Source of the DNA: Herbaspirillum sp. ST 5-3
Lineage (GTDB): Bacteria; Pseudomonadota; Gammaproteobacteria; Burkholderiales; Burkholderiaceae_D
Assembly (NCBI RefSeq): GCF_004804275.1
Contig: NZ_STGI01000014.1
Location: 1 to 64,000 of the forward strand
DNA: 64,000 nucleotides
Reading direction: 5' to 3'
Made by a program: the position numbers and the translations under genes. This document shows positions 1 to 8,490 of this stretch, one piece after another (within the stretch, counting starts at the first letter, position 1; each line of letters opens with the position of its first letter). The notes below the pieces were generated by a model. That model made no database searches. It saw only the letters and a program-made list of their open reading frames with translations, and was not told the origin of the DNA.

Positions 1-24
1 CAATTCGAGGGCCAGCGCGTTCAT
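1..24 (-). CDS. N-terminus of next transporter gene, probably livG (partial)
   Basis: The livM stop codon overlaps an ATG (ATGA) at 21-24. The new frame reads M-N-A-L-A-L-E-L up to the window edge. In branched-chain amino acid ABC operons livM is normally followed by the ATPase gene livG with this kind of overlap. Only eight codons are visible, so the identity comes from operon context alone. Confidence 0.45.
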
Positions 25-1322
25 GCTTCTGCCCTCCGGATCAGTTCTTCAATTTCGGTACTCACTTCGCCCCACGCCTGTTGAAATGCCTTCCTTGCAT
101 GCCATACGCCAAATCCGCCGATTGCCACCAGCACCAGCGCCGCAAACCAGCCGGACGGCGCAGCAGTGTCAACGATAAAACCGAATAGCTTCATCTCAGT
201 CCCGTTGACCGATTCAAGTGTCAAGTGGTACAGCATCTCGATCATCATCACCACGCCAAGCAGCGCAACCGCTCCCATTGCGCATACTGCCCACAAATGC
301 GGCCACACGCGCTTGAACTTGCCGTATTTTGCAAGTCGCAGATTGAGCATGAGAATGCTCGCGACGCCGCCCGGTGCATACATCACGATGATGATGAAGA
401 ACACGCCGACATACAATTGCCACGCATTGGTGTAGTCGGACAGCATCACAGTCAGGAACACGCCGATGATCGCGCCCAGGATCGGTCCGAAGAAAAAGCC
501 GATGCCCCCGATGAAGGTAAACAGCAAAACGGCGCCGGAACGGATCGCACTGACGTTCTCCGCCGTGACGATTTCAAAATTGATCGCCGACAGGCCGCCC
601 GAGATGCCCGCAAAGAACGCGGACAGGATCAAGGTCAGGTAGCGCGCCCATTGCGTGTCGTAACCGATGAACTCGACGCGTTCCGGGTTGTCCCGCACCG
701 CATTGATGATGCGTCCCAACGGCGTCTGCGTGAACGCATACATGCCCACGGTTGCCAGGAACAGCCAGAACGCAATCAGGTAATACACCTGAATCTGCGG
801 ACCATAAGTGATGCCGAGGAATGGCTCGCCATAAACCCGGTTGGTGGAAATGCCGCCTTCGCCGCCAAAGAATTCAGGGAACATCAATGAACAGGCGAAC
901 ACCAGCTCCACGATCCCCAAGGTAATCATCGCAAAGGTTGTGCCGGACTTCTTGGTGGTGACGTACCCGAACAGGATGCCGAAGACCATCCCGGCCAGCC
1001 CGCCGATCAGCGGGATCATGCTCACCGGCATCCAGATCTTGCCGGCCGTCGCCAGGTTCATCGCATGGATGGCGAAGAACGCACCCAGGCCGGAATACAC
1101 CGCATGGCCAAAGGAGAGCATGCCGCCCTGCCCCAGCAACATGTTGTAGGACAAGCCGAAAATCATCAGCGTGCCCATTTGCGACAGGATGGAAAGCGAG
1201 GCGCCCTTGTTGAAAATCAGGGGCGCCACGATCAGGATCACAGCGAACATGCCCCAGATGATCCAGCGCGCCAGATTCATCGGTTTGTAGGTCAGGCTGT
1301 TTGTCATTGCTAAAGTATTCAT
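21..1322 (-). CDS. livM: Branched-chain amino acid-type ABC transporter permease (LivM family)
   Basis: This is the second inner-membrane permease of a HAAT-type importer. The protein of about 433 residues is very hydrophobic, with many membrane segments. It carries the LivM-type stretch NMLLGQGGMLSFGHAVYSG near the N-terminus and FFGPILGAIIGVFL after the cytoplasmic loop that contacts the ATPase. The frame can start at GTG 1337, but ATG 1322 (M-N-T-L-A) has GAGGG at good distance and is preferred. The livH stop lies just 4 bp upstream, so the two are co-transcribed and probably coupled. The substrate is not readable from the permease; family members take branched-chain amino acids, urea, or aromatic and aliphatic acids. 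Confidence 0.93.
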   Translation of the reverse strand: MNTLAMTNSLTYKPMNLARWIIWGMFAVILIVAPLIFNKGASLSILSQMGTLMIFGLSYNMLLGQGGMLSFGHAVYSGLGAFFAIHAMNLATAGKIWMPVSMIPLIGGLAGMVFGILFGYVTTKKSGTTFAMITLGIVELVFACSLMFPEFFGGEGGISTNRVYGEPFLGITYGPQIQVYYLIAFWLFLATVGMYAFTQTPLGRIINAVRDNPERVEFIGYDTQWARYLTLILSAFFAGISGGLSAINFEIVTAENVSAIRSGAVLLFTFIGGIGFFFGPILGAIIGVFLTVMLSDYTNAWQLYVGVFFIIIVMYAPGGVASILMLNLRLAKYGKFKRVWPHLWAVCAMGAVALLGVVMMIEMLYHLTLESVNGTEMKLFGFIVDTAAPSGWFAALVLVAIGGFGVWHARKAFQQAWGEVSTEIEELIRRAEA

Positions 1323-1326
1323 TGGT

Positions 1327-2274
1327 TCAGCCCTCACGCGTGCCCATCAAGCCACGCGGCCTGAAGATCAGAATCAGTACAAGCAGCAAGTACGGCAGGA
1401 TTGCAGCGACCTGAGAAATTGTCAGTTTCCATAGTGGATATCCGAACGTGTCGCTGGTGATTTGCGCACCGACCAACGAAAACAGATTGATAAACGAATA
1501 GTCGAGAGCCACGGCAAATGTCTGCAGGACGCCGATCAGCAGCGAGGCGAGCAAGGCACCGACGAGCGAGCCCATGCCGCCAACCACCACCACCACGAAA
1601 ATGATGCTGCCCACCGTGGCCGCCATCGCCGGCTCGGTTACGAACGCATTGCCGCCAATGACACCGGCCAGGCCAGCGAGAGCACAACCGCCGCCGAACA
1701 CCAGCATGAACACGCGCGGAACGTTATGCCCCAGCGCCTCGACCATGTCGGGATGCGTCAGCGCAGCCTGGATCACCAATCCGATACGGGTCTTGGTCAG
1801 CACCAGGTAGATCGACAGTAGCATCAGCAGGGCGATCAGCATCATGAATCCGCGATAAGTCGGGAACGTGGTCGTGTAGAGAGTAAACAGCGGGCCGTCC
1901 AGTTCCGCGGGAATCGGATACGGTACGGCAGCGCGGCCCCATACCAGTTGCACCAGTTCGACCATCACATAGGACAGGCCGAAGGTGAACAGCAACTCGG
2001 AAATCGGGCCGTACTTGTGTACCGAACGCAACCCGTAGCGTTCGACTAGCGCGCCGATCAGTCCGACCGCCAACGGCGCAATCACCAGTGCCGGCCAGAA
2101 GCCGACCACCGAGCTGATCGCATAGGCGAAGTAAGCGCCGAGCATGTAAAAACTGGCGTGCGCGAAATTAAGCACGCCCATCATGCTCAGAATCAAAGTC
2201 AGACCTGCAGACAACATGAACAGCAAGAGCCCGTAGCTCAAGCCGTTAAGTAAGGTAATTAAAGTGAACTCCAC
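1327..2274 (-). CDS. livH: Branched-chain amino acid-type ABC transporter permease (LivH family)
   Basis: This is the first permease subunit of the importer, 315 residues with about eight hydrophobic spans. The N-terminal stretch NGLSYGLLLFMLSAGLTLIL and the following GVLNFAHASFYMLGAYFAY are typical of LivH. The second half carries GGMGSLVGALLASLLIGVLQ. It is the first gene of the livH-livM-(livG) unit. Upstream lie a rho-independent terminator (2326-2362) and a 12-bp palindrome (2301-2312). The permease unit therefore appears to have its own control, separate from the binding-protein gene upstream. Confidence 0.93.
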   Translation of the reverse strand: MEFTLITLLNGLSYGLLLFMLSAGLTLILSMMGVLNFAHASFYMLGAYFAYAISSVVGFWPALVIAPLAVGLIGALVERYGLRSVHKYGPISELLFTFGLSYVMVELVQLVWGRAAVPYPIPAELDGPLFTLYTTTFPTYRGFMMLIALLMLLSIYLVLTKTRIGLVIQAALTHPDMVEALGHNVPRVFMLVFGGGCALAGLAGVIGGNAFVTEPAMAATVGSIIFVVVVVGGMGSLVGALLASLLIGVLQTFAVALDYSFINLFSLVGAQITSDTFGYPLWKLTISQVAAILPYLLLVLILIFRPRGLMGTREG

Positions 2275-2296
2275 GAAGCAACCCCTATTTCAAAAT

Positions 2297-2317
2297 TCTT
2301 GTACGGCCGTACTATTT
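2297..2317 (-). promoter_or_regulatory. Palindromic operator candidate upstream of livH
   Basis: The perfect palindrome GTACGGCCGTAC lies at 2301-2312 between the terminator of the binding-protein gene and livH. Read on the minus strand the site is ATAGTACGGCCGTACAAGAA. A closely similar site stands upstream of the acyl-CoA synthetase (6967-6987). Its shape suits a TetR-type dimer, but no regulator gene is visible in the window. Confidence 0.55.
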
Positions 2318-2325
2318 TCAACCCG

Positions 2326-2362
2326 CAAAAAAGCAGCGTGACGACGCATGCCGGCACGCTGC
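2326..2362 (-). terminator. Rho-independent terminator after the first binding-protein gene
   Basis: On the minus strand GCAGCGTG (2355-2362) pairs with CACGCTGC (2333-2340) around a 14-nt loop and is followed by six T. It ends the transcript of the 2376-3620 gene before livH. Confidence 0.85.
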
Positions 2363-2375
2363 CCCAACAAAAAAA

Positions 2376-3620
2376 TCAGGACGGACGTTTCATCTGGCAG
2401 GAGGTCGGCTGTGTCGCGACATAAGAGTCGAGTTTCACATCCGTCTTCCAGCCGTAGCCGGTGTTTTCCTGATCGTATTTCACATCCTTGCCATTCACCT
2501 TGGTCCATGTAGCGATATAAAGAGGCTGCTGCAACTGGTGATCCGACTTGCGCATTTCGACTTCACCATTCAGGCTTTGAACCTTCATGCCTTCCAGTGC
2601 GAACGCGACTTTCACCGGGTCGGTCGACTTGGTTTCCTTGATAGCCTTGCCCATCATCAGCAAGCCGGTGTAAGTCGCCATGACATAGTAATCGTCGTTG
2701 TACTTCTTCTTGTACGCTTCGACCAGGTCCTTGCCGACAAACTTCTCGTTGTTCACGTTCCAGTAGCCTGTATATTTCACGCGCTCGGCGCCTGCGGCAC
2801 CCATCGCGGTCGGCACACCGGTGGTACTGGCATAGTAGGTGTAGAAGTTCGTCTTCAGGTCGGCTTCTTTCGCTGCCTTGATCAGCAACGCCAGATCGGC
2901 CCCCCAGTTGCCGGTGATGACCGTATCCGCACCCGACGCCTTGATTTTCGCCACGTATGGCGAGAAATCCTTCACCTGTCCGATGGGATGAAGGTCATCG
3001 CCCACGATCTGGATGTCGGGGCGCTTGCGTTTCAGGTATTCCTTCGCGGCGCGGGTCACCTGGTGGCCGAACGAATAGTTCTGGCCGATGATGTACACCT
3101 TCTTGATATTCGGATCCTTGGCCATGAAAGAGGTCATGGCCTCCATCTTCATGTCCGAATTGGCATCAATGCGAAAGTGCCAGAAACTGCATTTGCTGTT
3201 GGTCAGATCGGGATCGACCGCCGCATAGTTGAGGAACAGAACCTCCTTGCCGGGATTGCGCTCATTGTGCTTGTTGATAGCATCAACCAGCGCTAAAGCG
3301 ACACCCGAGCCATTGCCCTGGATGATGTAACGATAGCCTTGGTCGATCGCCGACTTGAGCTGGCTGAGCGATTCCTGCGGGCTGCCTTTATTGTCGAAGC
3401 CAACAATTTCAAACGTGTTCGGGCCTGCCCACTTTTCGGCGTTGGCCTTCTCCGCAATGAACTGCCAACTCTTGAGGATGCCTTGCCCGACCGGCGCGAA
3501 GGCACCGGACAGCGGATCGATGAACGCCATCTTCACTACATCGGCACTGGCTGTCGCGGGGATGGCAAACGCGGCAGCCAATGAGACCGGAAAGATCAGG
3601 GATTTGAAGTGAGTAGCCAT
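2376..3620 (-). CDS. ABC transporter substrate-binding protein (periplasmic binding protein type 1, LivK-like)
   Basis: This is a periplasmic receptor of 414 residues for the adjacent LivHM importer. A Sec signal peptide is clear: charged start, hydrophobic core, cleavage after ATASA near residue 26. The mature part opens with KMAFIDPLSGAFAPVGQG, the usual first strand and ligand loop of type 1 binding proteins, and contains GNWGADLALLIKAAKEA in the hinge half. It ends in a conserved QPTSCQMKRP tail. The next gene upstream (3939-5186) is a close paralogue sharing most of its sequence, including that tail. A terminator follows, so it is transcribed apart from livH. The ligand is unknown; the family covers amino acids, amides and aromatic acids. 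Confidence 0.92.
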   Translation of the reverse strand: MATHFKSLIFPVSLAAAFAIPATASADVVKMAFIDPLSGAFAPVGQGILKSWQFIAEKANAEKWAGPNTFEIVGFDNKGSPQESLSQLKSAIDQGYRYIIQGNGSGVALALVDAINKHNERNPGKEVLFLNYAAVDPDLTNSKCSFWHFRIDANSDMKMEAMTSFMAKDPNIKKVYIIGQNYSFGHQVTRAAKEYLKRKRPDIQIVGDDLHPIGQVKDFSPYVAKIKASGADTVITGNWGADLALLIKAAKEADLKTNFYTYYASTTGVPTAMGAAGAERVKYTGYWNVNNEKFVGKDLVEAYKKKYNDDYYVMATYTGLLMMGKAIKETKSTDPVKVAFALEGMKVQSLNGEVEMRKSDHQLQQPLYIATWTKVNGKDVKYDQENTGYGWKTDVKLDSYVATQPTSCQMKRPS

Positions 3621-3938
3621 TTGTCTCTTCCTTATAGGTTTTGTGCGTACAGCTTATCGATGGATATACCCCGTGTAAAGCATTGAACTTTCGAGGTTTC
3701 AGCTAGTGTCTGTCATGGTCTTTTCCCTTCACGCGTACATCAGTATGGTGTGGTCTGAAAGGCCGTGAGCCGACCGCCGTATCGCTCCTCCCCGACGGCT
3801 GCATCGCTTGCATCGCAGTACCTCCTGAATATCAAGCGGCACTACGCGATAAGGTATGGCTATATTTTTTTGTCCGCTGCTAGACAGCGGAGATCGGCAT
3901 GGACTGCTTCAGTACCATGCCGATTTTGATGTGAGAAT
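3621..3938. other. Intergenic gap between the two binding-protein genes
   Basis: About 318 bp without a convincing gene. A strong ribosome binding site for the 3620 gene (AGGAAGAG) lies at its left end. The small inverted repeat CCGCTG/CAGCGG near 3872-3888 lacks a T-run in the needed direction. I see no clear -35/-10 pair, though a promoter for the downstream gene would be expected here. Confidence 0.4.
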
Positions 3939-5186
3939 TTAGGACGGACGGGCCGGACGCTTCATCTGGCATGAAGTCGGCTGAGTGGCAACATAGCTCT
4001 CGACCTTCTGATCCATGCTCCAACCGTAGCCGGTATTTTCCTGGTCGTACTTGACTTTCTTGCCGTCGACCTTGGCCCAAGTGGAGATGTAGAGCGGCTG
4101 CTGCAACTGATGGTCCACTGCGCGCATTTCAACGTCACCGTTGACCGCCTTGACCTTCATGCCCTCCATTGCAAATGCAACTTTCACCGGATCGACGGAA
4201 TTGGTTTCCTTGGCTGCCTTCGCGACCATCTCGATAACCGTGTAGAGGTCGGAGACGTAGAAGTCGTCGTTGTACTTCTTCTTGAATGCTTCGACGATTT
4301 CCTTGCCGGAGAAGGATTCGTTATTCGGAATCCAGTAGGCGACCTGCTTCACCATGCCCGCAGTAGCACCACCCATCGCGGTCGGCACGCCCGAGGTGCC
4401 AGCATAGTAGGTGTAGAACTTGGCGGTCAGGCCTGCATCCTTCGCGGCTTTGACGAGCAAAGCGAGGTCAGCGCCCCAGTTACCGGTAATGACCGTATCG
4501 GCGCCGGATGCCTTGATCTTTGCGATGTACGGTGAGAAGTCCTTCACTGTCGCAATCGGATGGAGATCGTCGCCGACAATCTGCACATCCGGACGCTTGC
4601 GCTTGAGATATTCCTTCGCCGCACGCGTGACCTGGTGGCCGTGCGCATAGTTCTGGCCGATGATGTAGACCTTCTTGATGCTTTGATCTTTCGCCATGTA
4701 GGAAGTCAGTGCTTCCATCTTCATGTCGGAGTTCGCATCAAAGCGGAAATGCCAGAAGCTGCACTTGCTGTTGGTAAGGTCAGGATCAATCGCGGAGTAA
4801 TTGAGGAAAACGATTTCCTTGCCCGGGTTACGCTCGTTATGCTTGTTGACTGCATCGATCAGCGCCAGCGCGACACCTGAACCGTTGCCTTGCGCAATAT
4901 AACGATAGCCTTGATCAATCACCGTCTTGAGCTGGTTCAGCGACTCCTGCGGGCTACCCTTGCCATCGAACGCATTCACCTCGATGGTATGGTTGCCACC
5001 CCACTTCTGCTGATTGGCCATCTCGGTAAACATACGGAAGGTATTGAACTGATTTTGACCGATTGGAGCAAATGCGCCAGACATCGTTTCGATCATTGCG
5101 ATCTTGATGGTGTCTGCATGGACGGACGGCGCAAATGCAGCTGCCACGGAAAACGCCAGTGCGAGGGGACGAATCTTTTTCATCAT
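3939..5186 (-). CDS. ABC transporter substrate-binding protein, paralogue (LivK-like)
   Basis: A 415-residue periplasmic binding protein with a short signal peptide, cleaved after AFAPSVHA near residue 24. It aligns along its whole length with the 2376-3620 protein. Shared blocks include GSPQESLNQLK, YRYIAQGNGSGVALAL, NSKCSFWHFR, VYIIGQNY.HGHQVTRAAKEY and the QPTSCQMKRP tail. The pair is a tandem duplication that has diverged mainly in the second lobe, which suggests different ligand preference with one shared permease. Two adjacent ATG codons (5186, 5183) are possible starts, preceded by GGAAAAGAG. It lies 77 bp after the acyl-CoA synthetase, in the same direction. Confidence 0.92.
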   Translation of the reverse strand: MMKKIRPLALAFSVAAAFAPSVHADTIKIAMIETMSGAFAPIGQNQFNTFRMFTEMANQQKWGGNHTIEVNAFDGKGSPQESLNQLKTVIDQGYRYIAQGNGSGVALALIDAVNKHNERNPGKEIVFLNYSAIDPDLTNSKCSFWHFRFDANSDMKMEALTSYMAKDQSIKKVYIIGQNYAHGHQVTRAAKEYLKRKRPDVQIVGDDLHPIATVKDFSPYIAKIKASGADTVITGNWGADLALLVKAAKDAGLTAKFYTYYAGTSGVPTAMGGATAGMVKQVAYWIPNNESFSGKEIVEAFKKKYNDDFYVSDLYTVIEMVAKAAKETNSVDPVKVAFAMEGMKVKAVNGDVEMRAVDHQLQQPLYISTWAKVDGKKVKYDQENTGYGWSMDQKVESYVATQPTSCQMKRPARPS

Positions 5187-5263
5187 TTGTCTCTTTTCCT
5201 TACGAAGGTGCTTTTAGTTATGGAACGATGGCTGATTGGCTTCTGCTTTTCTACTTCATCATC

Positions 5264-6916
5264 TCAGGTAGTGGGTAGTTTGTACTCCTTGAATTGCTCG
5301 CGAATCCGGTTCTTCAAGACTTTGCCGGTGGCGCCGATTGGCAGAGCATCGACAAACGCGACGTCGTCGGGTGTCCACCATTTAGCGATCTTGCCGTCAT
5401 AGAATTTGATCAGCTCTTCCTTGGTGACTTCCGCGCCGGGTTTCTTCACCACGACGAGCAGGGGGCGCTCGTCCCATTTTGGATGGAAGACGCCGATGCA
5501 CGCAGCCTGTTGCACCGATGGGTGCGCCATTGCGATATTTTCCAGGTCGATCGAGCCTATCCACTCTCCCCCCGACTTGATCACATCCTTGCTGCGGTCG
5601 GTGATTTGCATGTAACCGTCAGGGCTGATCGTCGCGACGTCGCCCGTCGGGAACCAACCATCCTGCAGTACGTCACCGCCCTCCCCCTTGAAATAGCTGC
5701 TGATGATCCATGGCCCCTTTACCAGCAGGTTGCCGTAGGTCGTGCCATCCCAAGGCAGTTCCTTGCCTTCGTCGTCGACAATCTTCATGTCCACGCCGAA
5801 GATCGCATGCCCTTGCTTCTCAAGGATAGCCTGCTTCTGCTCTTCCGGCAAATCGTAATGATGTCCTTGTAATGTGCATGCAGTCCCGAGTGGAGACATC
5901 TCGGTCATGCCCCATGCGTGAACCACCTCAACCCCGTACTGATGACGGAAGGTTTTCATCATCGCAGGAGGACAGGCGGAGCCACCAATGACAGTACGCG
6001 TGAAGGTAGAAAACTTGAGGTTATTTTGTCCTACATGATTCAGCAAGCCAAGCCATACAGTCGGTACGCCCGCGGAGAACGTGACCTTCTCCTGCTCGAA
6101 CAATTCATAAATCGATTTGCCGTCCAGAGCCGCTCCCGGAAACACCATCTTCGCTCCGGTCAACGGTACGGAATATGGCAGACCCCACGCGTTCACGTGG
6201 AACATCGGAACAACCGGCAGCACCGAATCCCGCGCCGAGACGTTCAGCGCGTCCGGCATGCAAGAGGCATAGGAATGCAACACGGTCGAGCGGTGCGAAT
6301 AGAGTGCCCCCTTCGGATTTCCGGTGGTGCCCGAGGTGTAGCACAGGCTGGACGCGGAATTCTCGTCGAATACCGGCCATGCATACTGATCGGAGTTGTC
6401 GTTGATCAGATCCTCGTAGCACATCAGATTCGCGATCCTGGATTCCTTTGGCATGCGATCCCTGTCGCACATCATCACGAAGCCCTTGGTCGTCTTGCAG
6501 CTTGCGGCAAACGCCTCGACCAGCGGCAGGAAAGTCATATCGAAGAACAGGTACTGATCTTCTGCGTGATTGACGATATAGGCAATCTGTTCGGGATGCA
6601 GACGCGGATTGATGGTGTGCATGACAGCGCCGGAACCGGAGATCGCGTAATACAACTCCATGTGGCGATAGCCGTTCCACGCCAATGTCGCAACACGATC
6701 TCCCATCTTCACGCCAAGTCCGGTGAGTGCGTTCGCCATTTGGCGTGCACGCTTGTGGCAGTCGCGATATGTGTATCGATGAATATCACCTTCAACACGG
6801 CGAGACACGATTTCATTGCCACCGAAGTAGCGGTCCGCGTGCTGAATGATGCTGGAGATGAGCAACGGCTGGCTCATCATTTGGCCCATCAAGGGGCTCT
6901 TTACATACTGCGACAT
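5264..6916 (-). CDS. Acyl-CoA synthetase (AMP-binding, ANL superfamily)
   Basis: This enzyme makes an acyl-CoA from a carboxylic acid, ATP and CoA through an acyl-adenylate. It has 550 residues, usual for fatty or medium-chain acyl-CoA ligases and the related DmdB (methylthiopropionate) group. Visible motifs are the P-loop SSLCYTSGTTGNPKGALYSH, the adenine motif AWGMTEMSPLG, the hinge GWFPTGDVATISPDGYMQITDRSKD with its aspartate, and the C-terminal lysine in GATGKVLKNRIRE. It lies immediately upstream of the binding-protein genes on the same strand. A palindrome like the one before livH precedes it. Import plus CoA activation of one organic acid class is a reasonable inference; the acid is not identifiable. 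Confidence 0.92.
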   Translation of the reverse strand: MSQYVKSPLMGQMMSQPLLISSIIQHADRYFGGNEIVSRRVEGDIHRYTYRDCHKRARQMANALTGLGVKMGDRVATLAWNGYRHMELYYAISGSGAVMHTINPRLHPEQIAYIVNHAEDQYLFFDMTFLPLVEAFAASCKTTKGFVMMCDRDRMPKESRIANLMCYEDLINDNSDQYAWPVFDENSASSLCYTSGTTGNPKGALYSHRSTVLHSYASCMPDALNVSARDSVLPVVPMFHVNAWGLPYSVPLTGAKMVFPGAALDGKSIYELFEQEKVTFSAGVPTVWLGLLNHVGQNNLKFSTFTRTVIGGSACPPAMMKTFRHQYGVEVVHAWGMTEMSPLGTACTLQGHHYDLPEEQKQAILEKQGHAIFGVDMKIVDDEGKELPWDGTTYGNLLVKGPWIISSYFKGEGGDVLQDGWFPTGDVATISPDGYMQITDRSKDVIKSGGEWIGSIDLENIAMAHPSVQQAACIGVFHPKWDERPLLVVVKKPGAEVTKEELIKFYDGKIAKWWTPDDVAFVDALPIGATGKVLKNRIREQFKEYKLPTT

Positions 6917-6966
6917 GCTGCCTCCTGCTTCTAGTTAGAGTGTTGCCACTAAATTTATAGCGTGAT

Positions 6967-6987
6967 TTTTGAACGACCGTACTAATA
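6967..6987 (-). promoter_or_regulatory. Operator candidate upstream of the acyl-CoA synthetase
   Basis: On the minus strand the site reads ATTAGTACGGTCGTTCAAAA. It matches the livH-upstream palindrome at nearly every position (core GTACGGYCGTWC). It sits about 55 bp before the acyl-CoA synthetase start, where a promoter would be. Confidence 0.5.
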
Positions 6988-7038
6988 TCGTCAATGACTT
7001 TCGATGGTGCATCGCATCAATGTCCCTCACGCGACGTT

Positions 7039-7626
7039 TCATTCGGCAACTTTCTTGTAGATGGTATTTTTCGGGCGGGCCATTACGCGGCGCAGCATGG
7101 GCTCGAAAAAGTCCAACGGCAAGGTGTCGTATGCCGGGTCAAAAGCCGGTGCATCATACTTTTCACAAAACTCCAGCGTCGTGTCGTAAAGCGACTGGCC
7201 GGCGAATTGATCGCGAAGATTGCGATTCATACCGAGATGATGGAAGAAATAATAGCCCTGGAAAATGCCGTGCTTTTCCACCATCGCATGATTTTCCGGG
7301 CTCACAAAGGGCTTCAGGATCGCGGCCGCGATATCGGGATGATTAAAGCTGCCAAGGGTGTCCCCGATGTCGTGAAGCAATGCGCAGACGACGTATTCCT
7401 CGTCTCTGCCGTCGCGCCAGGCACGAGTGGCGGTCTGCAGGCTGTGCGTCAAGCGATCGACCGGGAAGCCGCCGCAGTCTCCATCCAGCAGGCGCAGGTG
7501 CGCAAGCACACGGTCGGGCAGCGCAGCTGCATAGGGTTTGAATTCGTCGGAAATGATTTTCCAGTCTTCCGCGGTACTCTCCTGCATGTCCCGGAATGCG
7601 GCGCGAGCGTGCATGTCTGTCTCCAT
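7039..7626 (-). CDS. HD-domain protein, PhnZ/MIOX-like oxygenase or phosphohydrolase
   Basis: A 195-residue, probably cytosolic protein with an HD-type metal site. First comes a histidine in LTHSLQTATRAW (about residue 60), then the paired HD in VVCALLHDIGDTLG, then H in NHAMVEKHG and a distal aspartate. The layout (HSLQTATRA, LLHDIGD) resembles the mixed-valent diiron oxygenases PhnZ and myo-inositol oxygenase more than nucleotide phosphohydrolases. It lies 15 bp downstream of the class II aldolase gene on the same strand, so it is probably co-transcribed. The substrate is unknown, and hydrolase activity cannot be excluded. Confidence 0.75.
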   Translation of the reverse strand: METDMHARAAFRDMQESTAEDWKIISDEFKPYAAALPDRVLAHLRLLDGDCGGFPVDRLTHSLQTATRAWRDGRDEEYVVCALLHDIGDTLGSFNHPDIAAAILKPFVSPENHAMVEKHGIFQGYYFFHHLGMNRNLRDQFAGQSLYDTTLEFCEKYDAPAFDPAYDTLPLDFFEPMLRRVMARPKNTIYKKVAE

Positions 7627-7641
7627 GTTTTGTTTTCCTGT

Positions 7642-8418
7642 TCAAGTGCGATACGAAGGATCGATGCGATCCAGCCGTCGGAGCAAACCGGGCCAGGCCA
7701 GCATGCCTCCCTGGGATTTCGTCACAGTCTTTGCCTGCTGTTTTGCGCCGTTGATGATCTCCGCAGGGATGGGGATGAGGTCTCCTCCGCCGGACTGCGC
7801 GCGTATCTGGATCATGCAGGCCGCCTCGAACACATACATGTTGACAAAGGCATCAGCAACCGTTTTGCCCAATGTCAACAATCCATGATTGCGAAGCATT
7901 AAATAATTTTTCTCGCCCAGGTCGGCGACAAGGCGAGGCTTTTCCTCGGCGTTCAGCGCTACGCCTTCATAGTCGTGATAGGCGAGACTGGACAAAACAA
8001 AAATGGACTGCTGCGAGATCGGCAGCAATCCATTCTTCTGCGCGGACACAGCGACGCCGTTGATGCTGTGAACGTGCAGCACACACTGTGCGTCGTGCCT
8101 TGCCGAGTGAATCGCCGAGTGGATAGTAAAACCGGCCGGATTGACCGGAAATGGCGACTCGTCGAGTTTGTTGCCATCAAGATCGATCTTCACCAGCGAA
8201 GATGCGGTAATTTCGTCGAACATCAATCCGTAAGGGTTGATCAGGAACTGGCCCTCCGTTCCCGGAACACGCGCGGTGATATGAGTGAAAATCAAATCAC
8301 TCCAGCCAAAATTCGCGACGAGCCGATAGCAGGCTGCCAGATCGACACGGGCCTGCCATTCTTCGGCGGAGACCCTGTCCTTGACCGACGGGATGGTAAG
8401 CGTTTCAGGTGCGTTCAT
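7642..8418 (-). CDS. Class II aldolase/adducin family protein
   Basis: A 258-residue protein of the zinc-dependent class II aldolase fold (fuculose-phosphate aldolase, ribulose-phosphate epimerase and adducin head relatives). Metal ligands are seen in CVLHVHSINGVAVS (the HVH pair) and in LMLRNHGLLTLG, where the third histidine sits. The N-terminal stretch ACYRLVANFGWSDLIFTHITAR is the typical opening. A longer frame goes to 8502, but it would overlap the divergent regulator. ATG 8418 has GAGAAGGG at good distance and is chosen. Many members of this subgroup have unknown substrates. It is followed at once by the HD-domain gene, so both may act on one catabolite. Confidence 0.87.
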   Translation of the reverse strand: MNAPETLTIPSVKDRVSAEEWQARVDLAACYRLVANFGWSDLIFTHITARVPGTEGQFLINPYGLMFDEITASSLVKIDLDGNKLDESPFPVNPAGFTIHSAIHSARHDAQCVLHVHSINGVAVSAQKNGLLPISQQSIFVLSSLAYHDYEGVALNAEEKPRLVADLGEKNYLMLRNHGLLTLGKTVADAFVNMYVFEAACMIQIRAQSGGGDLIPIPAEIINGAKQQAKTVTKSQGGMLAWPGLLRRLDRIDPSYRT

Positions 8419-8490
8419 ATGGGTCGTGCCCTTCTCTGTCAAAATAACGTAAGGTGCCCTGGCTTGTTGACGACCAAGCCAAGGCGCTGA

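Noticed and set aside
3872-3888. Inverted repeat CCGCTG/CAGCGG as a terminator of the 3939-5186 gene
   Set aside because: On the minus strand it is followed by A-rich rather than T-rich sequence, so it does not fit a rho-independent terminator.
5918-6934. 338-codon plus-strand frame antisense to the acyl-CoA synthetase
   Set aside because: The synthetase motifs are complete on the minus strand; the antisense product has no recognisable features.
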